Positions 1 through 8,319 of a DNA stretch of 64,000 nucleotides are shown piece after piece. The stretch comes from Chitinophaga pinensis (GTDB taxonomy: Bacteria; Bacteroidota; Bacteroidia; Chitinophagales; Chitinophagaceae), in the NCBI GenBank assembly GCA_945862385.1, contig CAMAXV010000014.1, positions 16,664 through 80,663 of the forward strand. Direction: 5' to 3'. The notes beneath the pieces were generated by a model. The model did no database searches. It was not told the origin of the DNA and saw only the letters and a list, made by a program, of their open reading frames with translations. Position numbers and translations under genes: made by a program. Numbering within the stretch: position 1 is the stretch's first letter; each line of letters opens with the position of its first letter.

Positions 1-2
1 AA

Positions 3-479
3 CAGTTAAGTGCAAATTTTGCTTCATCACCCTGGAAAGAAAGACTGACAGCTGTTGAAGGAGATATACTCAGTTTCAAAACTGAAAAGGAATACCAAAC
101 GATCATATCGAATCCGCCATTTTATGAAAAACAACTTGAATCACCAGATGAGGCTACCAATCTTGCAAGACATGGACTCAATCTGGAGAGACTGATTGAA
201 AAAGTTAATGAACTGCTCTCTGTAACAGGAAACTTTTATCTTCTGATGCCCTATTACAGACTTGATGACTGTTTAGCATCAGCCGTTGGGGTAGGCCTTA
301 CAGTGAGCAAGATTACAACAGTGAAACATTCACCTGATCATAAGCCATTTCGGGTGATGATGAAGTTTTGCAAGCAAGCTGCTTTAACTGAAACTGATAA
401 CATCGATATATACAATCACGAAAAGGTTTACAGTACCCGTTTCAAGACCTTACTCAGCTCCTTTTACCAACAAATTTAG
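3..479 (+). CDS. trmN6: tRNA1(Val) (adenine(37)-N6)-methyltransferase, C-terminal part
   Basis: The frame is open from the first bases and ends at TAG 477-479, so the gene is cut at its 5' end by the window edge. About 158 residues are visible. They contain SNPPF, the catalytic NPP(F/Y) motif of N6-adenine methyltransferases, then a segment with SPDEA and ARHGL that matches the YfiC/TrmN6 pattern after NPPF. The family uses S-adenosylmethionine to methylate A37 of valine tRNA. The ATG at 246 is internal and should not be taken as the start. The N-terminal SAM-binding glycine motif lies outside the window. The downstream gene is convergent (rseP on minus), only 23 bp away. Confidence 0.85.
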   Translation, partial: QLSANFASSPWKERLTAVEGDILSFKTEKEYQTIISNPPFYEKQLESPDEATNLARHGLNLERLIEKVNELLSVTGNFYLLMPYYRLDDCLASAVGVGLTVSKITTVKHSPDHKPFRVMMKFCKQAALTETDNIDIYNHEKVYSTRFKTLLSSFYQQI

Positions 480-502
480 CTCATCAGCAGAAGCAGGTTA
501 GA

Positions 503-1888
503 TTACCTGCCTCTACCCCAGCCCAGCCAATCATTGGCATTGGCATAGATCATCAGTCCAAATAACAGCGCCATTCCCACTATCTGCGCATACTCCAGGA
601 ATTTCTCGTTGGGTTTTCTGCCTGTTGCCATCTCATAGATTGTAAACAGAACATGGCCACCATCCAAGGCAGGAATGGGTAAAAGGTTCATGAAAGCCAG
701 TGCGATGGAGAAAAATGCAGTTATATTCCAGAATGCTTCCCAATCCCACTCATATTTGGGGAAAATTGATCCCATGGATTTGAATCCACCCAAACCTTTG
801 TAGGCTCCGGTAGAAGGATTCAGGATTTTTTTGAATTGAGAGACATAACTGGATAATTTTTCACCAGCTTTCTTCACACCTGCAGGAAATGAAGCCAGGA
901 AGCTGAAATTCTTGGTTTCGAAAGTGTACAAACCTTGGTCTTTCATCTCAGCAAGGGAGGGGACTAATGGAAAGAACCCGATTGATGTATCAGGGTTAAT
1001 CACAGAATTTAGAACCAGAGACTGTCCGTTTCTGATGATGTGCAATTGCACTGAATCACCTGCTTTATGGGCTATCAGTGGTTTAACCTGATCAAAAAAG
1101 TCTACTTTAAATGAATCAATTCCAACAATTTTATCATTGGCCAGCAATCCGTTTTTCTCTGCAGCTGTTCCAGCACCAACTTCTCCTACTATACAGGGAA
1201 CACGAGGCATCAAAAGAATAGAGCGCTTTCCTTTTTCAACAATTTTTTCAATGATGTTAACAGGAATGGCAAGCCTCATAGGCTGACCATCGCGCATGAT
1301 ATCCATATGATCTCCCAACATCAGGGATGAGTTGATATTGTCGAAATACTGTACTTTTTCATCATTAACACTGATAATTCTGTCACCATTATTCAACCCG
1401 ATTTCATTGATTACGGTATCAACAATCCAAATGCCGTTGTTCAGGCTTGACATTGGCAACTTTGTTTCACCCCACTTGAATAAAATCATGGCATAGATAA
1501 AAAACGCCAGCAACACATTAACCGTTACACCCCCAACCATGATAATCAGACGCTGCCAGGCCGGTTTACTCCTGAATTCCCAGGGTTGTGCAGGTTGTTT
1601 CAACTGCTCTTTGTCCATACTTTCATCAACCATACCAGCAATTTTGACATAGCCTCCCAAAGGAAGCCATCCAATTCCGTAGATGGTTTCTCCGATTTTT
1701 TTCTTAGCCAGGGAAAACCATGGGTCAAAAAATAAATAGAATTTTTCTACTCTGCAGCCAAATATTTTAGCCGGAATAAAATGACCCAGTTCATGGAGGA
1801 TTACCAATATAGAAAGAGACAAAATCAACTGACCAGCCTGCAGTCCTACAGAGCTCCAGTTAATAGCCAACAACACCTGAGCAAACAT
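503..1888 (-). CDS. rseP: RIP metalloprotease RseP (site-2 protease, M50)
   Basis: A 461-residue intramembrane zinc protease. The HELGH zinc motif lies at residues 32-36 in the first hydrophobic segment, and the second active-site motif LDGGH is at about 408-412 in a C-terminal membrane segment. Two PDZ-like regions lie between (about 130-210 and 225-300). By family knowledge it cleaves membrane-bound anti-sigma factors or signal peptide remnants in the inner membrane. It is the last gene of a minus-strand run GH3-like, dxr, rseP, with 47 bp between dxr and rseP. The rseP-dxr association is common in bacteria. Length and motifs look intact. Confidence 0.95.
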   Translation of the reverse strand: MFAQVLLAINWSSVGLQAGQLILSLSILVILHELGHFIPAKIFGCRVEKFYLFFDPWFSLAKKKIGETIYGIGWLPLGGYVKIAGMVDESMDKEQLKQPAQPWEFRSKPAWQRLIIMVGGVTVNVLLAFFIYAMILFKWGETKLPMSSLNNGIWIVDTVINEIGLNNGDRIISVNDEKVQYFDNINSSLMLGDHMDIMRDGQPMRLAIPVNIIEKIVEKGKRSILLMPRVPCIVGEVGAGTAAEKNGLLANDKIVGIDSFKVDFFDQVKPLIAHKAGDSVQLHIIRNGQSLVLNSVINPDTSIGFFPLVPSLAEMKDQGLYTFETKNFSFLASFPAGVKKAGEKLSSYVSQFKKILNPSTGAYKGLGGFKSMGSIFPKYEWDWEAFWNITAFFSIALAFMNLLPIPALDGGHVLFTIYEMATGRKPNEKFLEYAQIVGMALLFGLMIYANANDWLGWGRGR

Positions 1889-1935
1889 GTGAAATAATTT
1901 GGAACGAAATTAATTGATTTAGCGCAATTATTGCA

Positions 1936-3141
1936 TCAGAGATTGATGAGTGATGCGGAATACTCTCTTGCATCGGCATCGCTTTCATAATACTCCGTTA
2001 AGGTTGGATTCTGGATAAAAGCAATTTTATCCATTGTTTTCTCAATAACTTCTGTCATATCCAGGAATCCAAGTCTGTTTTTCATGAAACCATAAACTGC
2101 AATTTCATTGGCAGCATTCATGACACAGGGCAAATTGCCACCTTTATTCATGGCTGCCATTGCCAAAGCCAGATTTCGAAATGTCTTTATATCTGGAGGA
2201 TCAAACGTAAGTGTGGCAGATTTCAGGAAGTTGAACCTGGGGAAATCGTTACCAATCCTGTTGGGATATGCCATAGCGTATTGAATCGGTAACTTCATAT
2301 CCGGGAGTCCCATTTGCGCTTTGATGCTATTATCCTTGAACTGCACCATACTATGGATGATGCTTTGTGGATGGATAACAACTTCAATCTGAGCAGGTTC
2401 CAGGTCAAAAAGCCATTTTGCTTCAATCATTTCAAGCCCTTTATTCATAAGGGTGGATGAATCGATTGAAATTTTTACTCCCATAGTCCAATTTGGGTGC
2501 TGAAGAGCATGTTCACGTTTGACATTAACCAGAAAATTAGGCTTGCGTCCCAGAAATGGTCCACCTGAAGCCGTTAAAATAATTTTTTCAACAGGGTTAT
2601 GATTCTCCCCCACCAGACATTGAAAAATGGCAGAATGTTCAGAGTCTACGGGGATGATTGAGATCTTTTTTTCTGCAGCCAAAGCCATGACAACATCACC
2701 TGCAACAACAAGTGTTTCTTTGTTTGCCAACCCGATATCCTTACCGGATGATATTGCCTTAAGGGTTGGTTTTAGTCCGGCAAAGCCCACAATGGCAGCC
2801 ATCATCATATCATAAATATCCATGGATGCAGCTTCTTCCAGGGATTCTTCACCTGCCATCACAATGATACCTTTGGGGTCCAGTACCTGTTTGATGGTTT
2901 GATAATGTGTAGGATCTGTAATGACAACAACCCGAGGATTAAACTCAAGAGCCTGACTGATAAGCAATTCATGATTAGAATGAGCTGTTAGAATGGAAGC
3001 TGCAAACTTATCGGGATTTGCCCTGATAACATCAAGGGTTTGTTTTCCAATGGAACCTGTGGATCCAAACAAACCGATTCTTTTAAAAACCTGTTTCTCT
3101 GGCGTCGCAGATAGATCGCTGTGTGAAAAATCAAACTCCAT
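1936..3141 (-). CDS. dxr: 1-deoxy-D-xylulose 5-phosphate reductoisomerase
   Basis: A 401-residue enzyme of the MEP isoprenoid pathway. It converts DXP to 2-C-methyl-D-erythritol 4-phosphate with NADPH. Visible family motifs are the NADPH-binding GSTGSIGKQTLDV near the N-terminus, ANKETLV, the metal and substrate segment PVDSEHSAIFQ, TASGGPF, the HPNWTMG loop, SSTLMNKGLE and IHPQSIIHSMV. Together with the length these make it a clear, intact Dxr. An extra N-terminal tail of about 20 residues precedes the Rossmann fold. It starts 8 bp after the stop of the upstream GH3-like gene, so the two are probably cotranscribed. Confidence 0.97.
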   Translation of the reverse strand: MEFDFSHSDLSATPEKQVFKRIGLFGSTGSIGKQTLDVIRANPDKFAASILTAHSNHELLISQALEFNPRVVVITDPTHYQTIKQVLDPKGIIVMAGEESLEEAASMDIYDMMMAAIVGFAGLKPTLKAISSGKDIGLANKETLVVAGDVVMALAAEKKISIIPVDSEHSAIFQCLVGENHNPVEKIILTASGGPFLGRKPNFLVNVKREHALQHPNWTMGVKISIDSSTLMNKGLEMIEAKWLFDLEPAQIEVVIHPQSIIHSMVQFKDNSIKAQMGLPDMKLPIQYAMAYPNRIGNDFPRFNFLKSATLTFDPPDIKTFRNLALAMAAMNKGGNLPCVMNAANEIAVYGFMKNRLGFLDMTEVIEKTMDKIAFIQNPTLTEYYESDADAREYSASLINL

Positions 3142-3149
3142 GCTTAAAA

Positions 3150-4649
3150 TTAGCTGATATGTATCATTTTTTCGAGTTCTGCAGCAATTTTTCTGTCGTT
3201 ACTCAGTCTCGGAACCTTATTTTGACCGCCCAATTTACCCAATGATTTCATATAATCGATAAAAGCATTGCGTTTTAGTGGCCTGATGACAAGCTTCCGC
3301 AGAATATTTCCACGAATCAGGTCGTCATAATAGATATTCTTTTTCCGCATATTTTCATCAACTGCATTGGAAAATGCATCAAGATCTGCAGGAACATTTT
3401 CAAATTCAATGAACCATTCATGGAACGACTGACCATTATCCTGGCTGATCATGGGTGCAACTGTAAATTCCGTGATGCGTATTCTGTTTTCCTGAGCCGC
3501 TTTCATGAGGCTGTATTCTACTTCTTCACCAATCACATGTTCACCAAATGCAGAAATAAAATGTTTTATTCTTCCCGATACAATGATTCTATAAGGATCG
3601 AGAGATACAAATTTCACTGTATCACCGATGTTATATCCCCAGAGGCCTGCATTGTTATTGATGATTAGCGCATAGTTTTCACCAATTTTGACATCATGAA
3701 GGGAAAGCCTTGTTGGATTTTCATTGAAAATTTCACCTGCAGGTATAAATTCAAAGAAAATACCAGAATCTGTGTTCAGCAGCAGACCTTCCTGGTCACG
3801 CGTATCCTGAAAAGCAAAAAATCCTTCTGATGCCGGGAAAGTTTCAATGGTATCAACTTCCCTTCCGATGCTATCCATCAGTTTTGATCTGTAAGGCTTA
3901 AAGTTTACGCCTCCGTGAACCATCACGCTGAAATTAGGAAAAAGATCACCCACAGACTTTTCGGTTTTTGCGGTCAGTCGGTCAAAATACATCTGCATCC
4001 AGGGTGGAATACCGCTTATCAGCGTCATATCGCGCATGTGAGTTTCCTCAACTATCCTGTCCAGCTTTGTTTCCCAGTCTTCAATACAGTTCGTTTCGAA
4101 AGCAGGAAGTTGGTTTTTTCGGAGATACCCTGGAATGTGGTGGTTCACAATACCACTTAACCTGCCGGTAGGAATTCCCCCAATCCTATCCAATGTGGGA
4201 GAACCTGAAAGGAAAATCATATTTCCCGATGCAAAATCAGCATTACCCGAAGTAGCAATATAAGAAAGCAATGCATTTCGGGCAGTGTTTATATGGTTGG
4301 GAATTGAGTCTGCCGTTATGGGGATATATTTAGCTCCGGATGTTGTTCCAGATGTTTTGGCAAGATAAATGGGCTTCCCGGGCCACAAAACATTGTGTTT
4401 ACCCTCTTTTATTTTATCTATGTAGGGCCTAAATCCTTCATAATCTCGGATCGGGATTGCCTGTTTAAATGCTTGGTAATCGTTAACCTGGGAAATAAAA
4501 TGCGCCTTTCCATACTCAGCATCTGCACCCTTTTTTATGAGGTCAGTCATTATTTTTTGCTGATCCTGCCTTGCAGTGAGCATGGCACGTTGAATTTTCC
4601 GCTGGATGATGCCTGCAAATGGTTTGGCCAGGTATGATTTTATTTTCAT
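3150..4649 (-). CDS. GH3-family acyl-acid amido synthetase-like protein
   Basis: A 499-residue protein resembling the GH3 auxin-responsive promoter family, a branch of the ANL adenylating enzymes. The AMP-binding loop is visible as KTSGTTSGAKYIP (about residues 93-105), with a second conserved patch FPASEGFFAFQD (about 272-283) and a C-terminal GEHVIGEEVE segment. Plant GH3 enzymes conjugate amino acids to acyl acids through an acyl-adenylate. Bacteroidota carry many uncharacterised homologues, and the substrate cannot be told from sequence. It heads the GH3/dxr/rseP run and is divergent from rplU across 136 bp. Confidence 0.85.
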   Translation of the reverse strand: MKIKSYLAKPFAGIIQRKIQRAMLTARQDQQKIMTDLIKKGADAEYGKAHFISQVNDYQAFKQAIPIRDYEGFRPYIDKIKEGKHNVLWPGKPIYLAKTSGTTSGAKYIPITADSIPNHINTARNALLSYIATSGNADFASGNMIFLSGSPTLDRIGGIPTGRLSGIVNHHIPGYLRKNQLPAFETNCIEDWETKLDRIVEETHMRDMTLISGIPPWMQMYFDRLTAKTEKSVGDLFPNFSVMVHGGVNFKPYRSKLMDSIGREVDTIETFPASEGFFAFQDTRDQEGLLLNTDSGIFFEFIPAGEIFNENPTRLSLHDVKIGENYALIINNNAGLWGYNIGDTVKFVSLDPYRIIVSGRIKHFISAFGEHVIGEEVEYSLMKAAQENRIRITEFTVAPMISQDNGQSFHEWFIEFENVPADLDAFSNAVDENMRKKNIYYDDLIRGNILRKLVIRPLKRNAFIDYMKSLGKLGGQNKVPRLSNDRKIAAELEKMIHIS

Positions 4650-4732
4650 GGTCTAAAATATGGGTGGCAACAAAGATAATCTTCAGTTTTCATAACCAAT
4701 TCATTGCATTTGAATTAAATTTGTTTATAAAG

Positions 4733-4763
4733 TTGGGGGAAAACCAATTTATCCTTACCTTTG
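4733..4763 (+). promoter_or_regulatory. Bacteroidota-type promoter of rplU
   Basis: TTG at 4733-4735 and TACCTTTG at 4756-4763 are separated by 20 bp. This matches the -33/-7 consensus (TTTG/TAnnTTTG) of the Bacteroidota primary sigma factor. The rplU ATG follows at 4786. Confidence 0.8.
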
Positions 4764-4785
4764 CCGTCCTAAATTTTGAATTATC

Positions 4786-5088
4786 ATGTTTGCAATTGTA
4801 AAAATCGCAGGTCACCAATACAAGGTGGAAGCCGGACAACAGCTCTACGTTTCTCATATTGAAGGTAATGCAGGCGACAAAATTGAAATTCCCAGTGTAT
4901 TGTTGGTAAGCAACGAAGGTCAACTCACTGTTGGCAAAGATGTTACCGTAAAAGTGAATGCAGAAATCCTCGGAGAGAAGCAGGGTGATAAAGTAATTGC
5001 ATTCAAGATGAAAAGAAGGAAGGGATTCCGTAAGAAAATCGGTCATCGTAAACTTTATACCAAGATCAGGATTGAAAGCATTGCCTGA
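4786..5088 (+). CDS. rplU: 50S ribosomal protein L21
   Basis: A 100-residue protein starting MFAIVKIAGHQYKVEAG and ending in the basic KMKRRKGFRKKIGHR..YTKI segment typical of L21. It binds 23S rRNA in the large subunit. The length is normal for the family. It is followed after 31 bp by rpmA (L27), the usual order. The strong promoter just upstream (4733-4763) probably drives both. A 135-aa antisense reading frame over this region is a shadow. Confidence 0.98.
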   Translation: MFAIVKIAGHQYKVEAGQQLYVSHIEGNAGDKIEIPSVLLVSNEGQLTVGKDVTVKVNAEILGEKQGDKVIAFKMKRRKGFRKKIGHRKLYTKIRIESIA

Positions 5089-5119
5089 TTTAATCACTAA
5101 ACATTAAAAACTCAGCGTC

Positions 5120-5386
5120 ATGGCACATAAGAAAGGTGAAGGCAGTGTTAAAAACGGAAGAGATTCTCACAGCAAAAGACTTGGTATCAAGATTTTTGGT
5201 GGACAACCTGCTGCTTCAGGAAATATCATTCTCCGCCAGCGTGGCACACAATACCACCCTGGTAAGAATGTAGGAGTTGGAAAAGATTTTACCATTTTTG
5301 CAGTTAGTGATGGTGTTGTAGAATTCAGGAAGACCAAAAACAACAAAACCCTTGTTTCTGTAAATCCGGTTCTTATTGCCGGATAA
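5120..5386 (+). CDS. rpmA: 50S ribosomal protein L27
   Basis: An 88-residue protein starting [16 protein letters not shown] with the conserved [12 protein letters not shown] and [10 protein letters not shown] segments. The N-terminal tail reaches toward the peptidyl transferase centre. No N-terminal extension cleaved by a Prp-type protease is present, unlike in Firmicutes. It is cotranscribed with rplU. Confidence 0.98.
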   Translation: MAHKKGEGSVKNGRDSHSKRLGIKIFGGQPAASGNIILRQRGTQYHPGKNVGVGKDFTIFAVSDGVVEFRKTKNNKTLVSVNPVLIAG

Positions 5387-5409
5387 GCATACTACAGAAA
5401 AAGAATTTT

Positions 5410-5439
5410 TTGCTGAATAGAAAACTGTTTCTACTTTTA
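5410..5439 (+). promoter_or_regulatory. Putative promoter of the histone H1-like gene
   Basis: TTG at 5410-5412 and TACTTTTA at 5432-5439 are separated by 19 bp. This is one base off the TAnnTTTG -7 consensus. The ATG of the lysine-rich gene is at 5480, so the gene may be transcribed separately from rplU-rpmA. Confidence 0.5.
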
Positions 5440-5479
5440 GCCTGAAATTCTTCTTCCTAACCATTAAATTCTAAACAAA

Positions 5480-5743
5480 ATGGCAACTGCAAAAAAAGCC
5501 GCAAAGAAAGCTGCACCTAAAAAAGCTGCTGCTCCTAAAAAGGCTGCTGCAAAGAAAGCCGCTCCTAAGAAAGCTGCTGCTAAGAAAGCCGCTCCTAAGA
5601 AGGCTGCTGCTAAAAAGGCTGCTCCTAAAAAGGCTGCTGCTCCAAAGAAAGCTGCTCCTAAAAAAGCCGCTGCTCCAAAGAAGGCTGCTCCTAAAAAAGC
5701 CGCTGCTCCAAAGAAAGCTGCTTCTAAAAAGGCTGCTAAGTAA
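5480..5743 (+). CDS. Histone H1-like Lys/Ala/Pro-repeat protein
   Basis: An 87-residue protein made almost only of Lys, Ala and Pro. After MATAKKAAKKAA it consists of repeating KKAAPKKAA and APKKAA units, without aromatic residues or a folded domain. The pattern resembles the C-terminal tail of eukaryotic histone H1 and bacterial H1-like proteins, which bind DNA nonspecifically through charge. A DNA-compacting or RNA-binding role is inference. The coding sequence is an internal tandem repeat (GCTGCTCCTAAAAAG variants), so its length is likely to vary between strains. A strong terminator follows at 5770. Confidence 0.8.
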   Translation: MATAKKAAKKAAPKKAAAPKKAAAKKAAPKKAAAKKAAPKKAAAKKAAPKKAAAPKKAAPKKAAAPKKAAPKKAAAPKKAASKKAAK

Positions 5744-5769
5744 GATTACTTTCCTTGAGAAGTATATTG

Positions 5770-5797
5770 GTCCCGCTTTATGCGGGACTTTTTTTTA
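5770..5797 (+). terminator. Rho-independent terminator
   Basis: GTCCCGC and GCGGGAC pair around a TTTAT loop and are followed by a run of eight T. It lies 26 bp after the H1-like gene. It also overlaps the upstream end of the polX reading frame, which argues that polX starts downstream at 5839. Confidence 0.9.
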
Positions 5798-5838
5798 TTC
5801 AGAAGACTGATTTAATTTCGTTGTTAATCCTGAATTTT

Positions 5839-7497
5839 ATGTCGATATCAAACGCTGCCATATCCGATATGTTCAACTTGTTGAGTAAACTGATGGATAT
5901 TCACCAGGAAAACAGTTTCAAATCTAAATCATACAGCAGTGCAGCTTTTGCAATAGATAAATTACAAGTGCAACTGGCTCAGGTTTCACCTGAACAAATC
6001 AGCACACTGAATGGCATTGGTGTTTCTACTGCTTCCAAGATAACAGAACTGCTGCAAACAGGAAAGATGCAAAGCCTTGAAGAGATGTTATCCAAAACAC
6101 CGTCGGGTGTACTGGACATGTTGCAGATAAAAGGTCTTGGACCTAAAAAAATATCCACCATCTGGAAAGAGATGGGAATAGAGAGTGTAGGAGAGCTTTT
6201 GTATGCCTGCAATGAAAACAGGCTGACCATGTACAAGGGTTTTGGGGAGAAAACACAAAAAAATGTTGCCGATGCCATTGAATTTATCATGCGCCATCAG
6301 GGTCATTTTCTTTTTGCAGAAGTTGAATCCTATGCACAGCATATTCAAGCGATATTATCTGCCCAATTCCCGGCATCAAAGTTGATGATTGCCGGAGATT
6401 TTGCAAGACAAATGCCAACCCTCGAAGAGCTTACCTGGGTTACCGATATTAAAAAACAGCAATTGGAAACCTGGTTACAGCAACAAGGCCTTGACATTAC
6501 GAACCCAACTGATAATAACACACATGCCAAGGGGTCAGAAGGTATTCAACTCCGATTTATCTATACTTCTACAGCTGAATATCCGATCCACTTATTTGAA
6601 ACAAATTGCCATCCTGATTTCCTCACTGCATTCAGGCAACAGTATCCTTCAGCGCTGGTTAATATTAACACAGAAGAAGATGCATTTAAACAGGCTGGAA
6701 TAACATACCTCCCACCCTATATTAGAGAATCAGCAGACGCATTGAAACTTAACTCTGCGGAAATTGGACAAATCATACAACCGGGAGATATCAGGGGAAT
6801 AATTCATAGCCACAGCGACTGGAGTGACGGTAGTAACACTATAGAAGAAATGGTGAAATCCTGTATAGAAAAAGGCTTTGAGTACCTGGTAATCAGCGAC
6901 CACAGTAAAACAGCATTTTACGCCAATGGTCTTTCTGAAGAGCGTGTAAACATGCAGCATCAGTACATCAATGCGCTTAATCTGAAATACGCTCCTTTCC
7001 GGATTTTTAAAAGCATAGAAAGTGACATTCTGAATGATGGATCCTTAGACTATGCGGATCATTTATTGGGCACATTCGACATGATCATTGCATCAGTTCA
7101 TTCCAATTTGAAAATGAATGAAGAAAAGGCCATGGCACGCTTGATCAAGGCCATTGAAAATCCCTATACAACGATCCTGGGACATCCTACTGGGCGATTA
7201 CTACTAAGCAGAAACGGGTATCCCTTAGATCATGAAGTGATTATTGATGCCTGTATAGCCAACAACGTAGTCATAGAAATCAATGCCCATCCGCGGAGAT
7301 TGGATCTGGATTGGAAGTGGATAGGAAGAGCACAGGAAAAGGGTGCCATTTTGTCAATTAATCCAGATGCCCACCACATTGATGGATTTGAAGATGTGCG
7401 TTATGGAGTGCTTGCGGCACAGAAAGGCGGATTACAGAAACAAAATAACTTGTCATCCTGGAGTCTTGCTGAAATAGAAAAATATCTAGTCCGCTGA
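5839..7497 (+). CDS. PolX-like protein: HhH + degenerate polymerase + PHP domain
   Basis: Taken from ATG 5839 the protein has 552 residues. An upstream in-frame start at 5755 would run through the terminator. The order is an N-terminal 8-kDa/helix-hairpin-helix region (LNGIGVSTASKI, IKGLGPKK), a middle region corresponding to the family X nucleotidyltransferase core, and a C-terminal PHP phosphoesterase domain (HSHSDWSDG, ISDHS, SVHSNLKMN, LGHPTGR, NPDAHH). The nucleotidyltransferase signature GSxRR and the DxD catalytic pair are not recognisable: the corresponding stretch reads AGDFARQMPTLEE. The PHP metal-binding His and Asp residues are present. I infer a nuclease or phosphoesterase that has probably lost polymerase activity. 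The gene end overlaps the convergent mazG by 12 bp. Confidence 0.85.
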   Translation: MSISNAAISDMFNLLSKLMDIHQENSFKSKSYSSAAFAIDKLQVQLAQVSPEQISTLNGIGVSTASKITELLQTGKMQSLEEMLSKTPSGVLDMLQIKGLGPKKISTIWKEMGIESVGELLYACNENRLTMYKGFGEKTQKNVADAIEFIMRHQGHFLFAEVESYAQHIQAILSAQFPASKLMIAGDFARQMPTLEELTWVTDIKKQQLETWLQQQGLDITNPTDNNTHAKGSEGIQLRFIYTSTAEYPIHLFETNCHPDFLTAFRQQYPSALVNINTEEDAFKQAGITYLPPYIRESADALKLNSAEIGQIIQPGDIRGIIHSHSDWSDGSNTIEEMVKSCIEKGFEYLVISDHSKTAFYANGLSEERVNMQHQYINALNLKYAPFRIFKSIESDILNDGSLDYADHLLGTFDMIIASVHSNLKMNEEKAMARLIKAIENPYTTILGHPTGRLLLSRNGYPLDHEVIIDACIANNVVIEINAHPRRLDLDWKWIGRAQEKGAILSINPDAHHIDGFEDVRYGVLAAQKGGLQKQNNLSSWSLAEIEKYLVR

Positions 7498-8319
7498 AAG
7501 GTTAATTTTCGCAATATTCCACAACTCATCCAGCTGATCAAGATTTAGGTCAGTAACCTGCTGACCTTTTTCGCCAATTATTTTTTCCATATAGCGGAAT
7601 CTTTGCATGAATTTTTTATTGGCTTTTGCCAATGCATTATCCGCATCAATTTTATTGAAACGGGCAAAGTTTACAATTGAGAACATCAGGTCGCCCAGTT
7701 CTTCTTCGAGCTTTTCGTGCCTAGTAACTTGTGCCTCGTGCCCTGCCTTCGGCAGGCAGGCTTGTGCACTGCCTTCGGCAGGTAAACTCGTGGCCATTAC
7801 CTCCTCTACCTCCCCCATTTCCTCTTTTACTTTATCCCAAACCTGATCTCCATTTTCCCAGTCAAACCCTACCTGACTGGCTTTTTCCTGTAACCGCATA
7901 GCCTGAACCAATGCTGGTAATGCCCGTGGAACACCACTCAATACTGAAGTTTTACCCTCCTTCAGTTTTAGGTTTTCCCAGTTGCGTTTGACCGTTTCCT
8001 CGTCTTCAGCCACCACATCTCCGTAAATATGCGGATGACGATAAATCAGCTTTTCACAGATTCCATTGATAACATCTTCAAAATTGAATTGGCGCTGTTC
8101 AGAACCGATTTTAGTATAGAATAATACATGCAGGAGTAAATCACCGAGTTCTTCCCTGATGCCTTTCCAGTCTTCATCAGTAATTGCATCAGCTAGTTCA
8201 TGGCATTCTTCTATTGTCAGTTGCCGAAGCGTCTGGATGGTTTGTTTCTTATCCCAGGGACATTGCTCCCGCAATTCATCCATGATTTTTTCCAGTCGCT
8301 TTATTGGATGTTCAGTCAT
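7486..8319 (-). CDS. mazG: Nucleoside triphosphate pyrophosphohydrolase MazG with in-frame repeat insertion
   Basis: A 277-residue tandem MazG protein that hydrolyses NTPs to NMP and PPi. Domain 1 has CPWDKKQT followed by EECHEL and REELGDLLLHV. Domain 2 has EEMGEVEEV and KLEEELGDLMFSIVNFARF. Between the ExxE half and the ExxD half of domain 2 an unusual stretch (residues about 177-203, containing LPAEGSAQACLPKAGHE) is encoded by two TTC-loop hairpins and GTGCC repeats. It lengthens the usual linker by roughly 18-20 residues. The start codon overlaps the stop of the DUF1080 gene (ATGA), so the two are coupled. Confidence 0.92.
   Translation of the reverse strand: MTEHPIKRLEKIMDELREQCPWDKKQTIQTLRQLTIEECHELADAITDEDWKGIREELGDLLLHVLFYTKIGSEQRQFNFEDVINGICEKLIYRHPHIYGDVVAEDEETVKRNWENLKLKEGKTSVLSGVPRALPALVQAMRLQEKASQVGFDWENGDQVWDKVKEEMGEVEEVMATSLPAEGSAQACLPKAGHEAQVTRHEKLEEELGDLMFSIVNFARFNKIDADNALAKANKKFMQRFRYMEKIIGEKGQQVTDLNLDQLDELWNIAKINLSAD
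7714..7792. repeat. Palindromic repeat element inserted in frame in mazG
   Basis: Two short hairpins, CTGCC-TTC-GGCAG at 7743-7755 and again at 7769-7781, are embedded in GTGCC-type repeats. The 25 bases 7743-7767 match 47481-47505 with three differences. Two of these are a compensating T-A to A-T swap in the stem. The element keeps the mazG frame open. Confidence 0.75.

Noticed and set aside
4690..5097. 135-aa frame antisense to rplU
   Set aside because: It is an antisense shadow of a highly conserved ribosomal gene. It has no homology-like motifs or start signal.
5480..5743. H1-like gene as simple low-complexity noise
   Set aside because: The frame is flanked by its own promoter-like elements and a strong terminator, and only one frame is free of stops with ATG and TAA in place. 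I kept it as a gene.
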